Virus record (IMG/VR): IMGVR_UViG_3300046010_000754
Span: 1 to 64,000 of that record
Strand: one strand, 5' to 3'
Length of the DNA stretch: 64,000 nt
Origin: a virus
The position numbers were made by a program, and so were the translations under genes. The notes under the pieces were generated by a model. The model made no database searches and was not told the origin of the DNA. It saw only the letters and a list, made by a program, of their open reading frames with translations. Numbering within the stretch: position 1 is the first letter of the stretch; each line of letters starts with the position of its first letter. Positions 25,512 to 34,335 of the stretch are shown piece by piece.

Positions 25512-25530
25512 TAACATGCCAGCATAAAAT
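25502..25530 (+). promoter_or_regulatory. Possible promoter after the ketosynthase gene
   Basis: TTGTGC at 25502-25507, 17-base spacer, TAAAAT at 25525-25530. The -10 matches five of six and the -35 three of six. The surrounding bases are A/T-rich compared with the genes. If active it would drive the internal-protein genes from 25558. Confidence 0.33.
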
Positions 25531-25557
25531 ATCACATGTTTGTAAAGGCGGAACCTG

Positions 25558-26022
25558 ATGGCAACAATGGTAGACAGCAAGAAGGAGCAGCTATCCATAC
25601 CTGAGATCATCACTCGGGCGGCATATAACGACCCAGTTGAGGGCGTGCCTCCGTACGCTGCTATCTTGTCGATCATCAAAGAAGGCACTATGCCGAACAC
25701 GGAAGTCACGCAGTATGGCAACACCGTGTTTATCACCCACTTCAGTAAAGACCGTGACTTAGCGGTTAACCGTGCGCTGAGCGTCGATTCCGCTAAAAAT
25801 TTCCTCACCAACGGGGAAGAATACTTCCGTGACTTGGTGCGTGGGGGCACAAAAAAATACGTTGCGCAATTTGACCGGCCCTCGTTTGCCACAGCGTTTA
25901 TGGCGTTTAAGCGCAACCCCATCACGACCAAAATGAAAATGTGGATTGTGCAAACCCCCAAAGGACACACGCAGGTTCGTATTGCTTTGGATGGCGAACT
26001 TATTGAGGGGCGTAGAAAATGA
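25558..26022 (+). CDS. Unknown protein upstream of the giant internal protein
   Basis: 154 aa, AAGGCGGA before the ATG, overlapping the next gene by four bases. The sequence looks like a small alpha/beta protein (YGNTVFITHFSKDRDLAVNR; KMWIVQTPKGHTQVRIALDG) without Cys and without a membrane segment. Not recognised. Coupling to the 2144-aa gene suggests it may be a chaperone or partner for that virion protein. Confidence 0.65.
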   Translation: MATMVDSKKEQLSIPEIITRAAYNDPVEGVPPYAAILSIIKEGTMPNTEVTQYGNTVFITHFSKDRDLAVNRALSVDSAKNFLTNGEEYFRDLVRGGTKKYVAQFDRPSFATAFMAFKRNPITTKMKMWIVQTPKGHTQVRIALDGELIEGRRK

Positions 26023-29000
26023 GTTTTGTTGTTGACGCTATTGAAGATGTAGGCGACGCTGTTGGTGACGCATTAGACTGGGTGATTGACGAGGTTATTG
26101 ACCCCGTGATGACCACGGTCAGCAACGTCATTGAGTCCGCGCTCGACAACCCCGTTAAGACCATTGCACAGATCGCTGCGATTGCCACTCAGCAGTATTG
26201 GGCACTCCCACTCATTGAAGGTGCAGACGTTGCCGCAAAGGGTGGCGATCTCGGGGATGTGCTGGAAGCCACGGCCAAAGCCTACGTTATGCAAGAAGTG
26301 GGCTCGTATGTTGGTAAAGCGGCGGGCTCCTACGCAGGTACCGCAGCTACCGAAGCTGGCGCATCTGCGGCTTCTGCCAAGATTGCCGAAAACGTGGTGG
26401 GCGCAGCCGCAGGCTCTGCTGCCGTTGCAGTAGTCTCGGGGCAAGACCCAGTAAAGGCGTTCATTACAGGGGGAGTAGGCGCAGCAATGCCTGCTGTTCT
26501 TGGCCAAGTCAGCGGGTTCAAAGAACTACCCGGAAGCGCCCAACGTGTAATCTCCTCTGCGGTGTCTGCGCAGTTGTCGGGAGGCAACGTCACCGCTGCC
26601 GTAATCGGGTCTACTATTGCCGCCTCGGGCATTGTTACCGATGCGCTGAAGTCTTTTGACCCAGACGGTACAAAACTTGACAACACGCAACGCGCAATTC
26701 TGACTGATGTACTCATGGGCACTGCTACTGCCGCAATAACTGGTGGTAGCCCCTCAAACGTCATTAAATCGGCAATGATGAAAGCTGGCTCCAAGGCGCT
26801 TGGAGATATGGCCACAAACGCGTTTAAGACCGCTACTGCCGAAGCAACCACCTCATACAACGCCGCATCCAAAGTGGCGGACAAGTTGGATGCAAACCAA
26901 GCCGCCCAAGCTACCGCAGCCAAAAACTACAACGATACAGCGGCGGCGTTGCAGAAAAAGATTGACGAGCAAAACAGACTTCAGACTGCGTACAACAATG
27001 CTGTTGCCGCACACAACGCAAACCCAAGCGAAGCTACTGCTAACGCCGCCAACGCTGCGATTGCAACTTACAACTCGTATGTAACAAACCTCAACAAAGA
27101 GTACAACGACACGTTCAAACCCGCGCTGGACAAATACGGCGGGGAACTTGATTCGCTCAAGCAAGCGGGTGCGGTGCTTACCGGCGACTACGAAAAGGCT
27201 ATCAAGGCGTTCTCAACAAAGACTGACACTATCTCGGACGTACTTGACCCAATCTACCGCACAAGTAATCGTGCGTTCGTAGAGGCGATGGATGACAAGT
27301 TTGACGCTGAGCAGTACCGCAAACTAAACGGGCTGGGTGCCGATGTTGACCCCTACGAGCACTTCTTGTCCAAAGGACAATTTGAAGGTGCGCCAACAAA
27401 CAACAAGTCTGCTGAGCCGATCATTGCAGCAGAGCGTACTCGTCTTGTTACTCAGGCACTGGAAAGTAAGGGCGTGACGTTGGCTACGGCTGACCCCGCT
27501 GTGGTCTCGAAGATTCTGGACAACATCGACGCAAAGTACGGCAACAACGTCGGTGCAATGAAGGCGGCGTCCATCCAAGACGTGATCAGCGGAAACACCT
27601 CGTCAATCAACACGCTGGTTGCAGATCAGCAGAACGGTGTATTCCGAGTCGAGGTTCGCGGTGGCAGCTACGGGGAGTGGAACAAGCCCCCGACAGACCG
27701 GTTCACTGCACCTGCGGGTACCAAGCTGGCCTCGTTTGAGGCGTTCAACAACGGCACTGCCTCGCTGGTCTACGACACCAAGGGTAACCCAGTGTGGATT
27801 GAAAACGACCCCCGCACTGCGGTTAAGTCGTGGAATCCAGCCCAAGGCGACACAACTCCAACAGTCACGATTGTTGGCAAGAGGCCAACTGAGCAAGAGA
27901 AGATTCTTGCCATGTCGGAACTGACAGGTGCAGATGCCGTCAACGGTGTGGTCTCGCAAGGCATGATCAATGCCGCCAAGACCCTCGTGGGCTGGGCCAA
28001 AGACACCGGGAACTCTACTGTCATCAACACAGCGGCCAACGTCATCAAAGCAGGCGGCGGGTTCATCGAGTCCATCAACGGCATCTCTGCACTGTTTGGT
28101 GCGGTGCCGAAAGACACGGCCATGGGCAAGTTTGCCAACGCGCTGAACAACATAGGTAAAGCCGGGAATACCGCGCAGTACCAAGCTGCAATCAAAGATG
28201 TCAAGGACATGATCGGCAACGCCAAGGGCGTAGGCGGCACGCTGGCGGCTATCTACAAAGGCGCCACAACGTACCCGCTGGAGTTTGCTGCTGAGTTCAT
28301 TGGTGTCGAAGGCTTCCAAGAGATTGCACCGTTCCTAATCGGTGGTGCAGCAACCACTGCTGCCAAAGGTTTGGCGCTGGCCCGAGGAGTCGGCCAACAA
28401 CTGGCGACCCGTATTGGCAATGTGGCGGGTATGACCTCTGCAATCTCCACTGACGTGATCGAGTCAGCCGGTGGCGCTGCCGCAGGCGCGTTCGACGAAG
28501 CGTACAAACTTGCTATCAAGAACGGCAAGAGCGAAGCTGACGCCACAAAGATTGCGCTGGACATCGCACAGAAATCCGGCATCGTCTCGGGTTTGGTGAC
28601 CGCTGCCTCTATGGGGCTGGGCGGGGGTGCACTGGAGAAGGCAATCTTCAACGGCAAAGTCTCGGGTACCGGCTTCGGGGATGCGCTGAACAAGCTGGGC
28701 CAAGCTGCCAAGACCGGCACCCAGATCACCATCAAAGAAGGTGTATCGGAAGCTGGCGAGGAAGGTATCACCCAAGCGTTCTTGGAAGGTCAACTCTACA
28801 AGCTCGACCCGAACCGTGACGTAGCTGCAAACATCACTGCCGCCGCTGCCTTTGGCGCAATCGCAGGTGGCCCTATTGCTGGCACCGCGTACGCTGGCTC
28901 ACAAGCAGGTGATGTGCTCTCCAACGCCATGATGGGCAACCCACAGATCGCCAGTGTTTTGGAAACCAACAAGGGCAACCCTGCCGCTGCTGATGCAGCA

Positions 29001-32000
29001 CTGGCCAATCTTGGTATTACCGATAACACGATCAAGTCCAACTTGATGAACGTCGTTGACGATACCAACTACACAAGTAGTCAAGAAGCTGCTGACACGT
29101 TGGCCAAGCGCAGCGATTATTCGTTCACCGGTGACGACGTGACTGCACTGACGGGCAAAGGCACCGATCTCACATTGGCCAGCCGTGTTGAGGCATACGT
29201 TGACCCCCGAGTGTTTGACCTTGCCGAAGTCAAAGCCGCCGCCGCTGCCGAAGGCTATACGCTCACAGACGCAGAAGCCGCCAAGTTGGTTGGCCAAAAG
29301 GATGAAGCTGCGGCCACCTCCGCCGCACGTGCCGAGTTTGACCCCAAGGCGACCAACTACGACGAAGCCAAGTCATTCTTTACCGACAAGGGCTACACAC
29401 CCTCTGCGGACGAGATCAAGCAGTTTGTCGGTAGCAAAGCTGAGTCCACACAGACCAAGGCTGTTGCAGACTACGTGAACCCTCGTCAGGTAACAACTGA
29501 GGAGGCAAAGAAGTACCTCACTGATCTGGGGTACAAACCAACCGATGCAGAAGTCAAACGGTTCGTTGGGCAAGTCAATGAAGCCGAGCAAGCCAAGGCC
29601 ATCGGCACTTACGTTGACCCCCGCATGGTGGACGAGGGTGAGGTCAAGGCTGCATACGAATCACTGGGGCTGAAGAAGCCTACCGCCGATGACCTCAAGA
29701 AGTTGATGGGGCAGTACGATGAGACTGGGCTGACCGCCAAGGCTACTGAGTACCTGCCAACCGCACGGTTCAACTCCATCATGGCGCAGCTTGACGAGAT
29801 GAGTTCTGGCGGTGTCAGCCAAGAAGCAAGGGACGCAATTGATCTGGTGCGTAAAGACCTCACGAAGTCGATTGCCGATACGGGGTTGGAGGTTGCCAAG
29901 GTTGCACTGAAGGTTGATAACGCCAAGGCCGATCTGGAAAAGGCCATCACCACTGCAACCAAAGGCTTGGCCACGCCTGCGGACGTGGATGCGGCTATCG
30001 CCAAAATTCAGTTCCCTGCTGGCCTGTCCAAAGAGGATGTCTCGTCTGCAATCAAGACTTACATGGAGGCCAACCCCGGCCTTAGCTTGGAAGACGTTGC
30101 GACAAAGATCAGTGAAGCAACAAAGGGGCTGGCCACTTCTGAGGGCGTTAAGACCGAGATAGCCGCGGCTATCAAGGGGCTCGCCACAACCAAAGACATT
30201 GAGACTGCGATCTCAAACATCAAGTTCCCTGCGGGGATCACCAAAGAAGATGTTGCCGCTGAGATCAAGACTTACATGGAGGCCAACCCCGGCCTATCCC
30301 TCGCGGATGTTGCATCGAAGATTGGGGATGCGACAAAAGGGCTTGCCACTTCTGAAGGTGTCAAGACCGAAATAGCTGCGGCAGTCAAAGGACTCGCAAC
30401 CACTCAGGACATTAAAGACGCCATCGCTGGGATTGAGTTCCCTGCGGGGCTGTCTAAGGATGATGTCTCGTCTGCAATCAAAATCTACATGGAGGCCAAC
30501 CCCGGCCTGTCTATCGACGAAGTTGCAACGAAGATCGGTGATGCAACCAAAGGACTGGCTACTCCAGAGCAGGTAAAGACCGCAATCGAAACTGCGTTGA
30601 CAGGGGTTGCCACAACCGCCGAAGTCAAAACTGCAATCTCAGACGCGCTCAAAACCACTGAAGGTCGGTTCGACACAATCGACAAAGCCATCCAAGACTT
30701 GCGTGACGCAGGGCTCACGGCAGAAGACGTTAGGGCTACGGTTGATAAGATCGTAGGCAGTGCTGGTACAGACAAAACTGCGGCCACGGGCATCTACGCG
30801 CACATCGACGGGGTGAACACCAAGATCGACAACATCAATACGTTGATCGGTGCACCTGCCGAGGGCGATACGGCTGCGACTGGCCTGTACGCCAAGATTG
30901 CCGAGAACGAAGCCGCTGGCATGAAGCGCGAGGAAGCAACGCAAAAAGCGATTGCCGATGTTGCCGCTGACCTTGGCACCACCAAAGCCGACTTGCTCAA
31001 GTCGTTGGGCACCACCGAAGGCAACCTCACTCGCAAGATTGAGGGGCTGGAGACTGCACTGACGACCACCGAGAAGAACATTCTCGACAGAGTGAAAGAG
31101 TATGAGAAGGCTGGGCTTACCCGCGACGAGGCTACTCAGAAAGCCATCGAGACTGTTGCCGCAGACCTTGGCACTACCAAGGCAGACTTGCTCACTGCGC
31201 TCGGTACAACGGAGGCAAACCTCACCAAGTCAATGACTGACCTGAGCACTCAGGTGTCTGACTTGAGCACCAAACTCGGGGACGTAGAGACCAACATCTT
31301 GTCGAAGATGGCGGACTACGAAAAAGCTGGCATCGGTCGAGATGAGGCGCTGTCCAAAGCGATTGACGATGTTGCCGCAGACCTCGGCACCACCAAAGCA
31401 GACCTGTTGAGCCAGATTGGTACGACAGAAGCCACCCTGAAAGAAGAAGTCGGGCTGGTCGAAACAAACCTTGGTGCCAAGATTGCTGACGCCAAGGATG
31501 AAGTCCTCAAGGAACTGGGGCTGGCCAAGACTGGCCTGAGCGAAGAAATCTCAGCGTCCGAAGGAAGAACGGCTACCAAGATTGGTGATGTCGAGACCAA
31601 CATCTTGGCAAAGATGGCCAACTACGAAAAGGCTGGCATTGGGCGCGACGAAGCATTGAGTAGGGCAATCGACGACGTGTCTGCCGAACTTGGCACCACA
31701 CGCACTGACATCCTTACACAGATCGGCAAGACTGAGGCGAACCTCAAAGCTGATCTGGCCAGCACCAAGACTGAACTGAAGACTGACATCGGCACCGCCA
31801 AACAGGAAGTGCTGGACAGGGCGGCTGAGTACGAGAAGGCGGGTATTGCACGCGACCAAGCACTTCAGTTGGCGCAGGCAGACATGGCCAAGACCTTGGG
31901 TCAAGGCACACAGCAAGCCACGCAGTCTGATCTGGACGCAGTGATCAACCTGCTGCAAACCCAAGGTGCGTACGATGCGCAGTACGACTACAACGGCGAC

Positions 32001-32453
32001 AGGGTAATCGACCAAAACGATAAGGTTGCGATTGAGAATTACCTCAACCGTTCACCCGATACTACTGCGCCGTTTACCCCTGCTGCTGGCTCCAAGTGGG
32101 CACCCACGGGCGTGTTCAAGACTGTGGCGGACGAGGCCGAGGCCACCCGTCAAGCGCAAGCTGCGGAAGCTGAGAAGACCCGCCAAGCTGCCACTCGTAA
32201 CGCCGCTAACCAAGCACGCTTGGGCAACATCAACTCCCTGACCAGCATGCTGGCGCAGGCAGGCGACACCGGAGGCCAACAAGTCACGGTAAAAGCTGCC
32301 GATCCTGCCAAGATTGGGTACATTTATGACTGGAACAGCATTTTCGCTAACCCATCACAGGAAAAGATGTTTGCGTCCCCTTTCGCACAGGGCGGCATGG
32401 TGGACGGCTCTGATGATGTAAACGAAGAATTGCTCAAGATATTGAAAGGCTGA
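26019..32453 (+). CDS. Giant internal virion protein (2144 aa), repeat-rich
   Basis: Probably packed in the capsid and ejected with DNA; inferred from size, place and composition. The first 280 residues are Ala/Gly-rich and partly hydrophobic (AEIVVGAAAGSAAVAVVSG-like), then come helical segments, a phrase YRKLNGLGADVDPYEHFLSK near 430, and a second hydrophobic part near 770-960. Residues about 1060-1240 hold four repeats of about 45 aa with YVDPR and FVGQ; about 1310-1525 hold exact-period 71-aa repeats; about 1640-1930 hold coiled units with LGTTKADLL. An EF-hand/dockerin-like loop DYNGDRVIDQND lies near 1990. The end carries FAQGGMVDGSDD. No lytic or polymerase motif seen. Confidence 0.7.
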   Translation: MSFVVDAIEDVGDAVGDALDWVIDEVIDPVMTTVSNVIESALDNPVKTIAQIAAIATQQYWALPLIEGADVAAKGGDLGDVLEATAKAYVMQEVGSYVGKAAGSYAGTAATEAGASAASAKIAENVVGAAAGSAAVAVVSGQDPVKAFITGGVGAAMPAVLGQVSGFKELPGSAQRVISSAVSAQLSGGNVTAAVIGSTIAASGIVTDALKSFDPDGTKLDNTQRAILTDVLMGTATAAITGGSPSNVIKSAMMKAGSKALGDMATNAFKTATAEATTSYNAASKVADKLDANQAAQATAAKNYNDTAAALQKKIDEQNRLQTAYNNAVAAHNANPSEATANAANAAIATYNSYVTNLNKEYNDTFKPALDKYGGELDSLKQAGAVLTGDYEKAIKAFSTKTDTISDVLDPIYRTSNRAFVEAMDDKFDAEQYRKLNGLGADVDPYEHFLSKGQFEGAPTNNKSAEPIIAAERTRLVTQALESKGVTLATADPAVVSKILDNIDAKYGNNVGAMKAASIQDVISGNTSSINTLVADQQNGVFRVEVRGGSYGEWNKPPTDRFTAPAGTKLASFEAFNNGTASLVYDTKGNPVWIENDPRTAVKSWNPAQGDTTPTVTIVGKRPTEQEKILAMSELTGADAVNGVVSQGMINAAKTLVGWAKDTGNSTVINTAANVIKAGGGFIESINGISALFGAVPKDTAMGKFANALNNIGKAGNTAQYQAAIKDVKDMIGNAKGVGGTLAAIYKGATTYPLEFAAEFIGVEGFQEIAPFLIGGAATTAAKGLALARGVGQQLATRIGNVAGMTSAISTDVIESAGGAAAGAFDEAYKLAIKNGKSEADATKIALDIAQKSGIVSGLVTAASMGLGGGALEKAIFNGKVSGTGFGDALNKLGQAAKTGTQITIKEGVSEAGEEGITQAFLEGQLYKLDPNRDVAANITAAAAFGAIAGGPIAGTAYAGSQAGDVLSNAMMGNPQIASVLETNKGNPAAADAALANLGITDNTIKSNLMNVVDDTNYTSSQEAADTLAKRSDYSFTGDDVTALTGKGTDLTLASRVEAYVDPRVFDLAEVKAAAAAEGYTLTDAEAAKLVGQKDEAAATSAARAEFDPKATNYDEAKSFFTDKGYTPSADEIKQFVGSKAESTQTKAVADYVNPRQVTTEEAKKYLTDLGYKPTDAEVKRFVGQVNEAEQAKAIGTYVDPRMVDEGEVKAAYESLGLKKPTADDLKKLMGQYDETGLTAKATEYLPTARFNSIMAQLDEMSSGGVSQEARDAIDLVRKDLTKSIADTGLEVAKVALKVDNAKADLEKAITTATKGLATPADVDAAIAKIQFPAGLSKEDVSSAIKTYMEANPGLSLEDVATKISEATKGLATSEGVKTEIAAAIKGLATTKDIETAISNIKFPAGITKEDVAAEIKTYMEANPGLSLADVASKIGDATKGLATSEGVKTEIAAAVKGLATTQDIKDAIAGIEFPAGLSKDDVSSAIKIYMEANPGLSIDEVATKIGDATKGLATPEQVKTAIETALTGVATTAEVKTAISDALKTTEGRFDTIDKAIQDLRDAGLTAEDVRATVDKIVGSAGTDKTAATGIYAHIDGVNTKIDNINTLIGAPAEGDTAATGLYAKIAENEAAGMKREEATQKAIADVAADLGTTKADLLKSLGTTEGNLTRKIEGLETALTTTEKNILDRVKEYEKAGLTRDEATQKAIETVAADLGTTKADLLTALGTTEANLTKSMTDLSTQVSDLSTKLGDVETNILSKMADYEKAGIGRDEALSKAIDDVAADLGTTKADLLSQIGTTEATLKEEVGLVETNLGAKIADAKDEVLKELGLAKTGLSEEISASEGRTATKIGDVETNILAKMANYEKAGIGRDEALSRAIDDVSAELGTTRTDILTQIGKTEANLKADLASTKTELKTDIGTAKQEVLDRAAEYEKAGIARDQALQLAQADMAKTLGQGTQQATQSDLDAVINLLQTQGAYDAQYDYNGDRVIDQNDKVAIENYLNRSPDTTAPFTPAAGSKWAPTGVFKTVADEAEATRQAQAAEAEKTRQAATRNAANQARLGNINSLTSMLAQAGDTGGQQVTVKAADPAKIGYIYDWNSIFANPSQEKMFASPFAQGGMVDGSDDVNEELLKILKG
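29958..30600 (+). repeat. Three tandem 213-bp units encoding 71-aa repeats
   Basis: The phrase ACATGGAGGCCAACCCCGGC recurs at 30060, 30273 and 30486, exactly 213 bp apart. Each unit encodes the order TKGLAT, FPAG, DV, then YMEANPGLS and DVA-KI. Wobble positions differ between units, so the repeats are kept by selection at the protein level and are not fresh duplications. Confidence 0.88.
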
Positions 32454-32455
32454 TC

Positions 32456-33400
32456 ATGGCAGGCTACTACGACGAAGAAACGGGTGCATGGATTGAGGAT
32501 GAGCTTGGGGGAATCCAAGAGGAACTCACCAATGAAACCTCCGGCACCGACAGCATGGAGGGGTGGAACTACGGAAACGGCGTATGGACTGACCCCTCGG
32601 GCGAGAAGTACGACATGAGCTACTTGACTCCCAACGAACAGTTGGACTTGGGTGGCAAGCTGTCAAAGCTGGGGCAGATTGCCGCAAACAAACTGGTCAA
32701 GACATTCACCCAGCCCAATGGCGACACCGACTGGCGTTCTGTGGCTGGTGCCGTAGGTGGTTTGTACGGTTTGTACAAGAGCCAGCAGAAACCCGAGAAG
32801 ACGGGCTACCAAGGCGGCATCCCTAAGTACGAAGCGGTGCGTGAGAAGGTGGCCAACACCTATGACCCCGACCGCCGTCCGGGTAGCTCAGCGCAAGAGT
32901 ATTTCACCAAAACTCGTTTTGGTGCACCCGAGGGTGCCGAAGCCGCTCGCACTGCCGCCAAGGAAGAAGCCGCTGGTCTGGAGGCTCTGAACAAATCCAA
33001 CCCTGCCCGTCAAGAGCGTGCGGTGTTGCAAGCTGGTGCTGAAAAGAAGGAAGCGGAAAAGAAGGAAGCAGTCAAGCCTGCTTCCTCTGTCATCGACAAA
33101 CTACCCGTGCCAAAGTACGCATCCGGTGGCATCGCTGATATGGCCAAGGGCCGATATTTAGGTGGCGCAACCGATGGTATGGCTGATAAAATTCCAGCAC
33201 GAATTGGCGGAAAACAAGAGGCACGATTAAGTCATGGTGAGTTCGTTATTCCCGCAGATGTTGTTGGGCACCTTGGCAACGGTAACTCTGAAGCGGGTGC
33301 CAAGCGCCTGTACGAAATGATGGATCGAATCCGTCAAGCACGCACCGGTACGACCAAGCAGGGTAGACAGGTCAACCCCAACAAATTTTTGCCCAAGTGA
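32456..33400 (+). CDS. Virion-region protein with conserved GEFVIPADVV end
   Basis: 314 aa. The N-terminal 60 residues are acidic and probably disordered. The C-terminal 95 residues start at KYASGGIADMAKGRYLGG and continue ATDGMADKIPARIGG, then LSHGEFVIPADVVGHLGNG and a helix RLYEMMDRIRQARTG. I recall this end as highly conserved among unrelated virion-region phage proteins, without a function. It starts two bases after the 2144-aa gene. It may be a shared virion-targeting or assembly module; this is inference. Confidence 0.68.
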   Translation: MAGYYDEETGAWIEDELGGIQEELTNETSGTDSMEGWNYGNGVWTDPSGEKYDMSYLTPNEQLDLGGKLSKLGQIAANKLVKTFTQPNGDTDWRSVAGAVGGLYGLYKSQQKPEKTGYQGGIPKYEAVREKVANTYDPDRRPGSSAQEYFTKTRFGAPEGAEAARTAAKEEAAGLEALNKSNPARQERAVLQAGAEKKEAEKKEAVKPASSVIDKLPVPKYASGGIADMAKGRYLGGATDGMADKIPARIGGKQEARLSHGEFVIPADVVGHLGNGNSEAGAKRLYEMMDRIRQARTGTTKQGRQVNPNKFLPK

Positions 33401-33408
33401 GGTAAGAC

Positions 33409-34326
33409 ATGGCAACAGCACCATCTTCAGGAACTACCGGCTCTGCCGCTGACACCGGAGTCGGCCAACAAACCGGCACCGAGTCGTCTCTCTCCAACTG
33501 GGCAGGGCCGTATGTAACGGACATGCTGGGTCGCGGTCAAGCACTGGCCAACCAAGACTACCAAGCCTACGGTGGCCCAATGACTGCGGGGGAGTCTGAC
33601 CTCCAGAAAACCGCGTTCCAAGGTATTGCTGGCCTGACCATTCCTACTGACCAGATGGGTGCATTCACCCCTCAACAATTCAGTGCGGATGCTGCCGAAC
33701 AGTACATGAACCCCTACCTGACTGCGGCGCTCAACCCGCAGATCGAGGAGGCCAGACGCCAGTCGCAGATTCAAAATCTGCAAAACCGCACCGCCATGAC
33801 CAAAGCTGGCGCGTTCGGCGGTGGCCGGGGTGCCTTGATGGAGTCCGAGAACCAGCGCAACCTGCTGCAAAACTTGTCAGGCATCACCGGCAAGGGCTAC
33901 TCAGACGCCTACACACAGGCGATGAACCAATTTAACGTCGAGCAGGGCCGTGGCCAAACAGCGCAAGACGCCGCCAACACTTACGGTCTGGCCGCGCTCC
34001 AGAAGCAGGGCGAAGCTGGCCAAGTCCAACGCGACATCGAGCAACAAGGTATCACCGCCGATGTCAAAGAGTTCGAGACCCAGCGCGAGTTCCCGTACAA
34101 GCAGGTGCAATATCAGCAGTCGCTGCTCCAAGGTTTGCCCCTTGCCGCACAAACGTACTCGTACTCACAACCCAGCGCACTGTCTGAGATTCTCAGCGGC
34201 GGTGGTGGCCTCATGGACTTGTATGATCGTTTGTTCCCAGACCCCAGCAAACCGGCAGCAACGACGGCACCTAAATCGTCCGGTACGACAGGCACCGGTT
34301 CTGGCTCAACTACGACCACGGGATAA
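33409..34326 (+). CDS. Putative internal virion / structural protein
   Basis: 305 aa, helical and Gln/Ala-rich in the middle (YMNPYLTAALNPQIEEARRQ; MTKAGAFGGGRGALMESENQ), with low-complexity Gly/Thr/Ser ends. I recall the AFGGGR..L segment in structural proteins that accompany large ejection proteins. No enzyme motif. It lies between two other probable internal proteins in an operon with only nine-base gaps. Confidence 0.65.
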   Translation: MATAPSSGTTGSAADTGVGQQTGTESSLSNWAGPYVTDMLGRGQALANQDYQAYGGPMTAGESDLQKTAFQGIAGLTIPTDQMGAFTPQQFSADAAEQYMNPYLTAALNPQIEEARRQSQIQNLQNRTAMTKAGAFGGGRGALMESENQRNLLQNLSGITGKGYSDAYTQAMNQFNVEQGRGQTAQDAANTYGLAALQKQGEAGQVQRDIEQQGITADVKEFETQREFPYKQVQYQQSLLQGLPLAAQTYSYSQPSALSEILSGGGGLMDLYDRLFPDPSKPAATTAPKSSGTTGTGSGSTTTTG

Positions 34327-34335
34327 GGACACAAC

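Noticed and set aside
29190-30620. CRISPR-like array suggested by regular repeats
   Set aside because: The repeats are 111-213 bp, diverge at wobble positions and lie in one long open frame; they are protein repeats.
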